A stretch of DNA of 37,834 nucleotides from Treponema sp. (GTDB lineage Bacteria > Spirochaetota > Spirochaetia > Treponematales > Treponemataceae), in contig JAEDCN010000023.1 of assembly GCA_016294105.1 (NCBI GenBank), positions 1-37,834 on the forward strand, read 5' to 3'. Positions 8,076 to 15,775 of the stretch are shown here, piece after piece. A model generated the notes under the pieces. The model saw only the letters and a list, made by a program, of their open reading frames with translations. It was not told the DNA's origin and ran no database searches. Positions within the stretch are counted from its first letter, which is position 1; every line of letters begins with the position of its first letter. A program made the translations under genes and the position numbers.

Positions 8076-10247
8076 TTATACAGTCATCTCTGTTCTTTTT
8101 ACCACATTGGACAACTTGAATACATCCAAAATCAATGCAACAGATCCATCTCCCAAAACGGTGGCTCCAGAAAGACCTTCTACGTTCTTGTACAGGTCTC
8201 CCAATGGCTTGATTACGGTCTGGTTGTTGCCAATAACCTTGTCTACCACCAATCCCAAGCTGGAATCCTGGTCGTTTACGATAACAACTTGCTGACCTGC
8301 TGGCATAGGATCGGTAATCTCAAACCATTCACGCAGGTTAATGTAGGGCAGGAATTCTCCACGAGCGGTAATGTGGGAGCAAACCTTTCCATCGTCTCCA
8401 TGCTCTGGCTTGAATTCCATACATTCCTGGATGTTAGACAAGGGAATAACGAAGGTGTTTGAACCAATCTGAACAAGCATACCTTCGATGATGGCCAGTG
8501 TTAGAGGAATCTTCAGAATAAAGTCTGTTCCTTCTCCTGGGCGGGATTCTATGGAAACGGTTCCATTCAAGGCGGTAATGTCTTTCTTTACGACATCCAT
8601 ACCAACTCCACGACCAGATACAGATGAAACTTTATCTGCTGTGGAAAAGCCTGGAAGGAAAATCATGTTGTAGATTTCGTTGTCTGAGACATCGGTACCT
8701 GGTGCAATCAAGCCCTTGTCTACAGCCTTCTTGTAAATCTTGTCTTTGTTCAAGCCGGCACCATCGTCAGAAATGATGATGAGTACAAAAGCACCTGCGT
8801 GCTGGGCAATGAGCTTAACGGTTCCCTGGGGATTCTTTCCCTTTGCAATTCGTTCTTCTCGTGTTTCGATTCCGTGGTCTACGGAGTTACGAATCATGTG
8901 GATAAGAGGATCATTGAGCTTTTCGATAACAGTTTTGTCCAGCTCTGTTTCTGCACCTTCGGTAACCAACTCGATGTTCTTATGCATATCAGCAGACAAG
9001 TCGTGAACCAAGCGACGGAATCGGGTAAAGATGGTGCCGATGGGAAGCATACGCATGTCCATGGCATTGTTTCGCAAGGCAATGATAAGTCGCTCACTTT
9101 GCTCGCTGAGCATAAGGAGGGTGGGATTGTTTGCCATTTGTGCATGCTGACCAAGACGAGCGTTGAAGGTTACCAATTCTCCTACCAAGTCAATCAACTG
9201 GTCTAGCTTATCAGAGCTAACGCGAATACTCTGCTGTGTTGTAGACTGAGGTGTATTGGATTGAGTATTTTCCTTCTGCTTAGAAACCTTTTTGATGTGC
9301 TCCTGCTCTGCCAAAGCTGAATGGAGAGATTCAGAGGAAATAAGGTGCTTGTCTACCAGCTGCTGTCCAATGGGCTTTCGTTCAGAAAGGAAGTCGTCTA
9401 GTGCTTCTTGGGAAATATGCTTTCGATTAACAAGGATTTCTCCCAGCTTTTGGGTAACATCATCAGATACATTGATTGCCTCAATCTTGATGATGGATGT
9501 TTCATCCAAGAAGATAAATACATCCTGAATTTCCTGCTGGCTCTGGGATGTTGTTAAGATAATATCCCAGGCAAGATAACAGGTTGTGGGCTCTATTTGT
9601 GATAGAACAGGAATATTCTTGGTGAATAGGATTACTGTTGCATCTCCCATCTCTGTAAGCTCTTTAATCATTAAAGAGGGGCGAGTTCCATTACAGAGAA
9701 TTGTAGGAGATGGCGTAAATGAAATTCGCCATGTTGTTAGGGGATTAGTATCCTCCTGTGCCTTTTGAGAAGTAATAGATGTCTTTCGAATAGGTGCAGA
9801 ATTATTCTGAGATATTTTTGCCTCCCCAGAAACTGTTGTTGAAGGTGCTACATTTGAAGCAGCTTCCTTGCTGGCATTTTTGTAGGGTGCCATCAGCTGC
9901 TTGAAATCGTCAATCAAGCGGGCAGATTCATCCTCAGAAATATTGCCACCTAGCATGTCCAAGATGTGGTCTCGGGATTGGAGGGTTAGCTTAATCAACT
10001 CTGGAGTAACAGGTGCAACTCCATTGCGAACGGTATCAAAGGCACTTTCAACCTCGTGAGTAAAGCTGGAAATGGCATCAAAGCCAAACATACCAGAAGA
10101 ACCCTTGATGGTATGCATAATGCGGAAAACTGCGGAGATAATCTCTTTGTCTGAGGGATTTTCTTCTAGGGAAAGGAGATATCCTTCCAATGACTCCAGA
10201 AGCTCGTTTGCTTCTTCAAAAAATACTTCATTGATTTGGTCAAGCAT
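8076..10247 (-). CDS. cheA: CheA histidine kinase with extra mid-domain
   Basis: Central chemotaxis kinase, 723 residues. The N-terminal HPt domain (1 to about 105) has His45 in MHTIKGSSGMFGF. A low-complexity linker leads to a P2-like alpha/beta domain (about 170-258, WRISFTPSPTIL...GTRPSLMIKEL). Next is an unusual segment (about 265-318) of two LGEILV/IGQQLV-type helical units that resemble the N-terminal domain of GspE/PilB ATPases. Then come the P3 dimerisation helices (about 340-400), the ATPase domain (N box HMIRNSVDHGIE 450-461, G1 DDGAGL 494-499, G2 GRGVGMDVV 546-553) and a CheW-like P5 (about 590-720). Phospho-acceptor and ATP-binding residues are intact. It overlaps the STAS gene by 8 bp. 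Its start has AGGAG upstream, inside the STAS gene. Confidence 0.95.
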   Translation of the reverse strand: MLDQINEVFFEEANELLESLEGYLLSLEENPSDKEIISAVFRIMHTIKGSSGMFGFDAISSFTHEVESAFDTVRNGVAPVTPELIKLTLQSRDHILDMLGGNISEDESARLIDDFKQLMAPYKNASKEAASNVAPSTTVSGEAKISQNNSAPIRKTSITSQKAQEDTNPLTTWRISFTPSPTILCNGTRPSLMIKELTEMGDATVILFTKNIPVLSQIEPTTCYLAWDIILTTSQSQQEIQDVFIFLDETSIIKIEAINVSDDVTQKLGEILVNRKHISQEALDDFLSERKPIGQQLVDKHLISSESLHSALAEQEHIKKVSKQKENTQSNTPQSTTQQSIRVSSDKLDQLIDLVGELVTFNARLGQHAQMANNPTLLMLSEQSERLIIALRNNAMDMRMLPIGTIFTRFRRLVHDLSADMHKNIELVTEGAETELDKTVIEKLNDPLIHMIRNSVDHGIETREERIAKGKNPQGTVKLIAQHAGAFVLIIISDDGAGLNKDKIYKKAVDKGLIAPGTDVSDNEIYNMIFLPGFSTADKVSSVSGRGVGMDVVKKDITALNGTVSIESRPGEGTDFILKIPLTLAIIEGMLVQIGSNTFVIPLSNIQECMEFKPEHGDDGKVCSHITARGEFLPYINLREWFEITDPMPAGQQVVIVNDQDSSLGLVVDKVIGNNQTVIKPLGDLYKNVEGLSGATVLGDGSVALILDVFKLSNVVKRTEMTV

Positions 10248-10590
10248 CTTCGTCTCCTGTTACAGTCTCGAGAATTTCTGTTGTGAATCCTTCACTAGTG
10301 ATAAGTTCATCCATAGGTATTCCTATGCGACAAAAAAAGTCAACAAAATTCTGTGGAATTTCTCCCACCAACTTGAATTTCTTCTTTCGCATAAGGGCTT
10401 CTTTCTCAGATGCGAGGATAAGCTGTACTGCAGAAATGTCTAGATCCTCCACCTTGGAGATATCCAGAAGAATCACCTCGCTGGAGTTAAAGGCCTTCAG
10501 TAATTCCTGCTTCTTCTTTTGAGCATTCTCAATGGAAACGGTGTCGCTCCATACCACTGTTGTTGCGGATTTCTTTGCTTGTTCTGCCAT
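10240..10590 (-). CDS. STAS-domain protein leading the che operon
   Basis: STAS (anti-sigma-factor-antagonist-like) protein of 116 residues. The hallmark strand-loop-helix ILLDISKVEDLDISAVQLI aligns with the SpoIIAA DSS block, and Ser53 occupies the position phosphorylated in SpoIIAA-type proteins. No kinase of the SpoIIAB type is nearby. It overlaps cheA by 8 bp and is first in the operon, with GGAGG before its ATG. STAS genes beside cheA occur in some bacterial chemotaxis clusters, where they may influence kinase assembly or input; that role is inferred. The 78-bp gap upstream holds divergent promoters facing the lone cheW. Confidence 0.82.
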   Translation of the reverse strand: MAEQAKKSATTVVWSDTVSIENAQKKKQELLKAFNSSEVILLDISKVEDLDISAVQLILASEKEALMRKKKFKLVGEIPQNFVDFFCRIGIPMDELITSEGFTTEILETVTGDEDA

Positions 10591-10631
10591 CTGTACCTCC
10601 AGTAAACTTATATATATTGAGGGTTTTCTGC

Positions 10632-10661
10632 TTTACTATCATCGGAAAGATGATGTATAAT
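10632..10661 (+). promoter_or_regulatory. promoter of the lone cheW, probably leaderless
   Basis: TTTACT (10632-10637) and a perfect TATAAT (10656-10661) are 18 bp apart. The predicted transcription start, about 10668, is at the ATG itself (10669). No ribosome-binding site can fit on this mRNA. Confidence 0.6.
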
Positions 10662-10668
10662 CATTACC

Positions 10669-11142
10669 ATGGAAAACCAACTTATATCTGACGAACAATA
10701 CTTTACTTTTATGCTGGCTGGTGGCAAATATGCCATTGAAGTAACGAAGGTTCGGGAAATCCTTGAGTATGAGTCTATTACTAAGGTTCCTAAAGCCCTG
10801 CCTTACATGAAGGGGGTTATGAACAATCGAGGTTCTGTCATCACCGTAATTGATTTGAGAATTCTCTTTGGATTTGAGGTTTCCAACGATTTGTCTGATA
10901 CAGAAATTGTTATTACGGAGATTTCTGAGAACCGTGATCAGGCTATGACGGTTGGTGTTATTGCTGATAGCGTTGATGTGGTGACCAAGCTTGAGCTTGT
11001 CCATAGCGACAGCGTTTCCTTTGGTGCAACTCCTGCCCATGCAGACTTTGTTAAGGCTGTTGGAAAGATGGACAATACCTTTGTTCTCATTCTGGACTTG
11101 GAAAAGATTTTCCATGCCATTGAAGCGGAAGTTTCTGTATAA
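10669..11142 (+). CDS. cheW: CheW coupling protein, orphan on the opposite strand
   Basis: CheW adaptor of 157 residues. It shows YFTFMLAGGKYAIEVTKVREILEY, the canonical NNRGSVITVIDLRILFGF loop and FVLILDLEKIF. It lies alone on the plus strand between two minus-strand chemotaxis operons, divergent from the STAS-cheA operon and convergent with cheD. The start is fixed by CheW homology, because the N-terminal strand begins at residue 10. Its promoter's -10 box ends 7 bp before the ATG, so translation probably begins on a leaderless transcript. It is more canonical in its RG loop than the operon-terminal CheW. Separate control could let its level set array stoichiometry (inference). Confidence 0.92.
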   Translation: MENQLISDEQYFTFMLAGGKYAIEVTKVREILEYESITKVPKALPYMKGVMNNRGSVITVIDLRILFGFEVSNDLSDTEIVITEISENRDQAMTVGVIADSVDVVTKLELVHSDSVSFGATPAHADFVKAVGKMDNTFVLILDLEKIFHAIEAEVSV

Positions 11143-11156
11143 TCGATTCAACCGAT

Positions 11157-11178
11157 AATAACTACCGGCGGTGTTATT
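11157..11178. terminator. small hairpin between convergent cheW and cheD
   Basis: AATAAC (11157-11162) pairs with GTTATT (11173-11178), and an inner ACC/GGT extends the stem. Neither strand has a good T-run, so it may be only a weak or factor-assisted terminator. It overlaps the first bases of the cheD stop codon. Confidence 0.35.
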
Positions 11179-11773
11179 AAAACCATACAATATCGCCGGC
11201 ATGTTCCTTCTTCTCCTGAACCTTGTGAATATATTCGGATTCCTTCTTCTTGATGTATTCTTGTTCGTGAATTGTCTTGCGAATATACTTGAGCCAAATT
11301 TTTGATGATTTTGGGTCGTAAAAAATCTTACGTGGTCTATCTCCACCAGTGTTGGAGGAGATAACAGGTATTTGCTCCTGCTCAAGGTAGTCGAATACGA
11401 ATTTGATGTTTGCCGCACCCACCAAGGGGGTTTTCTTTGTCTCATCTGCGCCAAGGACATTACTTCCACCAAAAACCTTTGCAGTAAGGTTACGCTTTGA
11501 AGCTCCATGCTTGAGCATGGTATTGATGAGAAGCTCCATTGCGTATTCACCAAATCTTCCAGCTAAGGTGTCATTTTCCTTTGAGTTTGTTTGGTCGTAG
11601 GCCAGCATAAAGTGGTTTAATCCACCATACTGAATTACTCTGTCATATAAGGCCACACTGATACAGGAACCTAATACAGTGGAAATATATTCCTCGCCCC
11701 CGCCGCAGTGATATTCTCCGGGATAGATTGTGACGATGTTTTTGTTGAACTGTGAATCAAAATATCTGTTCAT
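11177..11773 (-). CDS. cheD: CheD chemoreceptor glutamine deamidase
   Basis: CheD deamidates receptor glutamines and, in B. subtilis-type systems, also modulates receptor activity. The core motif STVLGSCISVALYD carries the catalytic Cys37, and GGLNHFML carries His54; the spacing of 17 matches the family. At 198 residues it is longer than the usual 160 or so because of a charged C-terminal tail (KKKESEYIHKVQEKKEHAGDIVWF from about residue 175). The last six residues, GDIVWF, echo the end of the neighbouring receptor-like protein (GDITFF). It lies 9 bp downstream of that gene. No CheC is present in the window, although CheC is the usual CheD partner. Confidence 0.92.
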   Translation of the reverse strand: MNRYFDSQFNKNIVTIYPGEYHCGGGEEYISTVLGSCISVALYDRVIQYGGLNHFMLAYDQTNSKENDTLAGRFGEYAMELLINTMLKHGASKRNLTAKVFGGSNVLGADETKKTPLVGAANIKFVFDYLEQEQIPVISSNTGGDRPRKIFYDPKSSKIWLKYIRKTIHEQEYIKKKESEYIHKVQEKKEHAGDIVWF

Positions 11774-11782
11774 ATTGCTCTT

Positions 11783-13501
11783 CTAAAAAAAGGTAATGTC
11801 TCCCGGTGCAGAACCAGATTCGACTTCGAAGCCTCCAATTTTACCAGCAGCCTCCTTGTGGGCTGTAATGGTAAACTTCTTAATCAACTCCTTGAATTTA
11901 TGATCCATAATCTCGTAGTTATGGAGATTCATTTCATGCATAAAATCAGTTTTCTTGTTAGAAAGTCGCTGAATCTCGTTGGTAATTTGTCCCTGGATTC
12001 TGCTGAAGTCCATCTGGAAGGATTGAAGCTGTCCCAACATGGTGTTTACGTGGTCGCATTGCTGCTTGAACTCAGGAGGATAAACGGTAAAGTGCTGCAT
12101 CAAGGAATAAATTCTATCTTGAATGGCTTGCATGGAGTTAAAGAAGGCAACCTTTTCTGTCCGTACCTCTGACATCTTGGCATTGTCATCAGCCATGGTT
12201 TTGGTGAATACGGAAATCATCTCACCGATTTCTGAGATGAAGGTTTCGATGGTAACCTGCATGGTGTCCAAGGAATTGGACGAATCCATAATCAGGTTAT
12301 CCATGTCGGTAACCAGGTCTTTTACAGCCATAACAGCATCGTTTTTAGATACTTCTATCTGCTGGAGAATACGAACGTGCTGGAGTCTGCTAATAACTGG
12401 TCGCAGGCTTCCAAAGACATCGTACATTCCGTGGGCTCTGTCGATGATGTTTCGACAAACGGTAACAACCTTTTTCTGAATGCCCTGGAATTGGGAGAAA
12501 TACTTTAGAATCTCCTGGAAGCCTTCTGTTGCAGACTCCAGCTGGGCTACGATGGACATTTCTCCTGTGGATGTGGCGCTGTGGGAAAAGTTGTGAACGT
12601 AATCGGTACGCCGCTCTTCAGTTTGATTCAGGATGCTTTCCACAATGTCCCATTTTTGGCTGAAAATATCTGAAGCCCGTTTAAGATGGTCACCAATGTC
12701 CCTGAGAACGTCTTGGGCAATTTCTGACAAGGAAATATTGAAGGCGATGGTATCAAGCTTTTCCTCGTGGTCGCTTATGGAATCGTCATCTACGAATTGG
12801 TCAAAGCACATGATGACGTGATCAAATGCCTGCTTGATGATGTCCTGTAGCTGCAAGCCCTCCATTGCAGCTTGAATTTGGGGATAAACGGATTGGGAAA
12901 GCTGCTTCATTTCCTGCAGGGGTGCGGAAGAACGCTCGATGCAGTCGGAAATCTTTTTCATCTCCTTGGAGCTAATAACAGAAATATTGTGCTGGCAAGA
13001 AGTGATTTCCTGAAAAAGATCTTTAAGGGTATTTACGTTGTTGATGAGAGAGGATTCCTCGCTGGAAAGCCGTGCAGAAAGGGCAATCATGCTGGATGAA
13101 AGTTGCTGGAGGTTTTCCGTAATCTTGGAGAAGGCTCGTCCCTTGTCGCCAGATTTGATGGAAACAACCATGGCGTTCAGGGCAATAAGCTCCATTTCCT
13201 CACTGTCGTTCTTGATGTGGGAAATGTCGGTATTGATGAGGCTTAAGTTTTGAATCTTTTCGTTCAATTCCTTGAAAAGACCAGCATATTTTTCCTCATA
13301 GTTAGTAAAGTGGGCAGTTTCTGTTCGGCCAGAGAGGTTGTTTTCGTTTCCCAAGGTTTGAAGGGTTTCCAACAGGGCATCCAAGGTTGAACTCTTTTCT
13401 GAGCCCAGAAGCTGAGGAAATTCCTTGGAAAAGTTCATGAAAACGTCTTCTATGGTTCTACTTTGATTATGTATTTCTGTTGAAAGGTTCTGCAAATTCA
13501 T
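11783..13501 (-). CDS. soluble methyl-accepting-receptor-like coiled-coil protein
   Basis: A 572-residue, almost wholly helical protein with no signal peptide or membrane segment. Residues 101-125 (EEMELIALNAMVVSIKSGDKGRAF) closely resemble the signalling tip of chemoreceptors (typically LLALNAAIEAARAGE-GRGF), flanked by helices that could form the antiparallel hairpin. Unlike a normal receptor, the tip is near the N-terminus and about 440 more residues follow. Residues 219-224 read QDIIKQ, with Asp220 and Gln224 spaced like the CheZ catalytic pair. A later RLQHVRILQQIEVSK segment is reminiscent of similar helices. It ends in GDITFF. It sits between a ParA-like ATPase gene and cheD, with gaps of 8 and 9 bp, so it is plausibly a cytoplasmic chemosensory scaffold. 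Exact family not recognised. Confidence 0.72.
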   Translation of the reverse strand: MNLQNLSTEIHNQSRTIEDVFMNFSKEFPQLLGSEKSSTLDALLETLQTLGNENNLSGRTETAHFTNYEEKYAGLFKELNEKIQNLSLINTDISHIKNDSEEMELIALNAMVVSIKSGDKGRAFSKITENLQQLSSSMIALSARLSSEESSLINNVNTLKDLFQEITSCQHNISVISSKEMKKISDCIERSSAPLQEMKQLSQSVYPQIQAAMEGLQLQDIIKQAFDHVIMCFDQFVDDDSISDHEEKLDTIAFNISLSEIAQDVLRDIGDHLKRASDIFSQKWDIVESILNQTEERRTDYVHNFSHSATSTGEMSIVAQLESATEGFQEILKYFSQFQGIQKKVVTVCRNIIDRAHGMYDVFGSLRPVISRLQHVRILQQIEVSKNDAVMAVKDLVTDMDNLIMDSSNSLDTMQVTIETFISEIGEMISVFTKTMADDNAKMSEVRTEKVAFFNSMQAIQDRIYSLMQHFTVYPPEFKQQCDHVNTMLGQLQSFQMDFSRIQGQITNEIQRLSNKKTDFMHEMNLHNYEIMDHKFKELIKKFTITAHKEAAGKIGGFEVESGSAPGDITFF

Positions 13502-13509
13502 ACTGATTC

Positions 13510-14487
13510 CTATTCTTGTTCTCCAGCGGTGTATTCAGATTTTAGAAGCTCCAAGTCAGCATCATCAATAGAGAGATTATCGTTCAAATCATATTCATGG
13601 GCAAGGATTCTGTCTGCTGTTTTGTTGATTGCAGTGGCAAAATTACTTGCTGGCTCCAGAATGCTGGCAGGAGCTCTCCGAGCAACGGCCATGGGAACGA
13701 TGGGATCTGAGGGAATAAAGCCTATGAAATCCATGGGAATGCTGAGCTTGGAATTAACCAAGGAACGGAGTCGCCGTCCCATTTCCAAGTCCTGGATAGT
13801 TGCTCCCATGTTCAGGACAACTTGTGGTCTCAATTTTGCTAATTCCTGACAGGCGGGGATACCTGTTTCTGGGAACTGCTGGCAGAGGGTTTCCATCAGG
13901 GCAATGAATGAGCTTTCGGTACCAGTGGCTACTGACTTGATGAAATCATGGATATAAGCCCGTTCTTCACTTTTGTTGGGGAACTGATGGGTAAAAAATC
14001 TGAAGATAGCACCTTTCAGGAATGAATAGGCATTCATAATTGAGGTGATTTCAGGAGAGGTAACTAACAATGAATTATAAGTAAGCAGGAAAAAATCCAA
14101 GGTGTTGTAGTTGCTGCCACCACCCAAGTCTAGGATAACGTAGTCAGCAGGCAGTGTGGTTAAATCCTTCATGATTTTTTTCTTCATGAAAAAATCCATG
14201 TTGGCTGTACCTGGGAAGAGACAGTCTCCAGCAATGAACTGGAGGTTTTCGATTCCAGTTTCCTGTAGTAATGAATCTAGGTCTGCTATTTGGCGATAAA
14301 TAAAGTTACCCATACCAGCTTGATTGTTTTTTAATCCAAGCAAGGTATGGAGATTTGCGCCTCCAAAGTCGAAGTCGCAGAGTATGACCTTTTTTCCTTT
14401 TTGGGCAAGACTGACGGCTACATTAACCGATACAGCACTTTTTCCCACGCCACCCTTTCCGCTGGCAATCGGTAGAATATTAACCAT
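13510..14487 (-). CDS. MinD/ParA-like ATPase of the chemotaxis locus
   Basis: Deviant Walker A ATPase of about 325 residues. Starting at the ATG at 14487, the P-loop is SGKGGVGKS with signature Lys11 and Lys16. The switch II region is VILDLGGGSNYNT, and CDFDFGGANLHTLLG is the usual post-P-loop strand. These enzymes form ATP-dependent dimers on membranes or nucleoid to position cargo such as septum, plasmid, flagellar or chemoreceptor complexes (MinD, ParA, FlhG, ParC, PpfA). A reading frame extends 23 codons upstream, but a strong promoter lies inside that extension, so the shorter start is preferred. It is first in an operon with the receptor-like protein and cheD, which suggests it positions a cytoplasmic signalling cluster (inference by analogy with PpfA-TlpT of Rhodobacter). 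Confidence 0.82.
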   Translation of the reverse strand: MVNILPIASGKGGVGKSAVSVNVAVSLAQKGKKVILCDFDFGGANLHTLLGLKNNQAGMGNFIYRQIADLDSLLQETGIENLQFIAGDCLFPGTANMDFFMKKKIMKDLTTLPADYVILDLGGGSNYNTLDFFLLTYNSLLVTSPEITSIMNAYSFLKGAIFRFFTHQFPNKSEERAYIHDFIKSVATGTESSFIALMETLCQQFPETGIPACQELAKLRPQVVLNMGATIQDLEMGRRLRSLVNSKLSIPMDFIGFIPSDPIVPMAVARRAPASILEPASNFATAINKTADRILAHEYDLNDNLSIDDADLELLKSEYTAGEQE

Positions 14488-14499
14488 AGTGATTAACTC

Positions 14500-14528
14500 A
14501 GTATAATACGGTTTAGTGAATAAAGCAA
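14500..14528 (-). promoter_or_regulatory. promoter of the parA-receptor-cheD operon
   Basis: On the minus strand TTGCTT (14528-14523) and TATACT (14505-14500) are 17 bp apart. The predicted start, about 14493, leaves roughly 6 nt before the ATG at 14487, so there is no room for a normal ribosome-binding site. Confidence 0.6.
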
Positions 14529-14543
14529 GTAAAGGAATTGAAT

Positions 14544-14578
14544 ATTCCCAGCTCATTGTTGGAGCCTGAGCTGGGAAT
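14544..14578 (-). terminator. hairpin after the FMN-enzyme gene
   Basis: Perfect 12-bp stem: ATTCCCAGCTCA (14544-14555) with TGAGCTGGGAAT (14567-14578), 11-nt loop. It lies directly after the stop of the FMN enzyme. The tail on the minus strand is only moderately T-rich (ATTCAATTCCTTT). Confidence 0.65.
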
Positions 14579-14591
14579 GGTCAAGGGAGTA

Positions 14592-15611
14592 TTAGAATTG
14601 AGAAATCATGTCTTTTGTAATTTCTGCAATGCTGTGGGCACCGCACATGGCCATGGTGTCTTCAAGCTCTGCCTTGAGTTTATCTACATAAACTTGAACA
14701 CCTTCGGCTCCTCCTCCGTAAATAACGTTTACAAAGTTGCGGCCAATGAGAACACCATGAGCACCCATTGCTAATGCCTTGAATACGTCGATTCCAGTTC
14801 TGATTCCACCGTCCACCAGGATGGTCATTTTATCACCTACAGCCTCTGCAATGGCAGGAAGTACTTCTGCTGTGGCGGGGCAATGGTCTTGAACACGACC
14901 GCCGTGGTTTGATACTACGATGGCAGATGCTCCAGCTTCCAATGCCTTTTTTGCACCAGCCACGGTCATGATTCCTTTGAGGATAAAGGGCTTGTCTGAA
15001 AGGGCTGCAATCTCCTTGAGCTCCTGTACGGTTTTGCTTCCTGCAGGAGGGGTGAGGTTCTTGAGGAAGGGCAATCCAGCGGCATCAATGTCCATGGCAA
15101 TGGCGATGGGGTTAGAGGGCTGTACCAGTCCGAACTTCTGCTTGATTACTTCGATATTCCAGGGCTTGATGGTGGGAATACCACAGCCGTTGTTTTTCTT
15201 GAGGGCTTCTGCAGCGGCTTCCATAACAGCGGGGTTGGTGCCGTCTCCAGTGAAGGCTGCAATTCCAGCCTGCTCACAGGCTGAAACCAAGGTGTCGTTG
15301 TACTGCAAGTCGGTGTATTTGTCTCCATAGTGGAGCTGCATGGCTCCTACTGGAGCAGCCATAACGGGGATAACCAGTTTCTTGCCAAAAAGGGTGGTGC
15401 TGGTATCCACAGGCTTGTTCTCGCAGATGGTGTCCATGTTGACGCACCACTCCTGCCACTTCTGGTAGTTGCGGATAAAGCCTGTTCCAGAGCCCTTTGC
15501 ACCAGGGCCAGGCATGGTATTTTTGCAGACAATACCGTTGCATACGTTGCAGGCCTTGCAGTGGGGTCCCATTTGGGTTCGGGCTGACTCTAGGATTTCT
15601 TGATAAGTCAT
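14592..15611 (-). CDS. FMN-dependent alpha-hydroxy-acid oxidase-like enzyme
   Basis: Member of the FMN-dependent alpha-hydroxy-acid dehydrogenase family (lactate oxidase, glycolate oxidase, L-lactate dehydrogenase), a TIM barrel of 339 residues. The active-site motif SNHGGRVQD has the catalytic His236 and substrate-binding Arg239. Lys212 and DGGIRTG (267-273) are the expected FMN-binding elements, with GRNF after them. An N-terminal cysteine cluster, C18-x2-C21-x2-C24-x4-C29, is not part of classic lactate oxidase and could hold a metal or Fe-S centre. The gene is single, with AAGGAG before the ATG, and runs divergently from carA. Its substrate is unknown; lactate or another 2-hydroxy acid is likely. 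Confidence 0.85.
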   Translation of the reverse strand: MTYQEILESARTQMGPHCKACNVCNGIVCKNTMPGPGAKGSGTGFIRNYQKWQEWCVNMDTICENKPVDTSTTLFGKKLVIPVMAAPVGAMQLHYGDKYTDLQYNDTLVSACEQAGIAAFTGDGTNPAVMEAAAEALKKNNGCGIPTIKPWNIEVIKQKFGLVQPSNPIAIAMDIDAAGLPFLKNLTPPAGSKTVQELKEIAALSDKPFILKGIMTVAGAKKALEAGASAIVVSNHGGRVQDHCPATAEVLPAIAEAVGDKMTILVDGGIRTGIDVFKALAMGAHGVLIGRNFVNVIYGGGAEGVQVYVDKLKAELEDTMAMCGAHSIAEITKDMISQF

Positions 15612-15758
15612 GTTTGCTCCTTGATAGTAGTTTTACACCACAGTTGACTTATAGTTTTTAGATAAATACGATTTTAGAATTATTGAGGCAGATTGGTCAA
15701 GGGCGAAATTTGGCAAATGGTTAAGGTGCTTCCTCTGGTATAAAATGCGTAAAATATG

Positions 15759-15764
15759 TATAAT
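15759..15764 (+). promoter_or_regulatory. -10 box of carAB
   Basis: A perfect TATAAT ends 11 bp before the carA ATG. The predicted leader is about 5 nt. The -35 region is weak (TGGTAT at 17 bp spacing). No ribosome-binding site is seen between the box and the ATG. Confidence 0.45.
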
Positions 15765-15775
15765 ACGGCTTTAGT

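Noticed and set aside
10639..11553. 304-codon minus-strand open frame across the lone cheW and part of cheD
   Set aside because: It is out of frame with cheD and antisense to a clear CheW. The translation is rich in Asn, Arg and Ser without any domain, and there is no ribosome site.
14488..14556. Upstream 23-codon extension of the ParA-like gene
   Set aside because: A consensus promoter (14528-14500) lies inside it, and ParA-family proteins begin a few residues before the P-loop.
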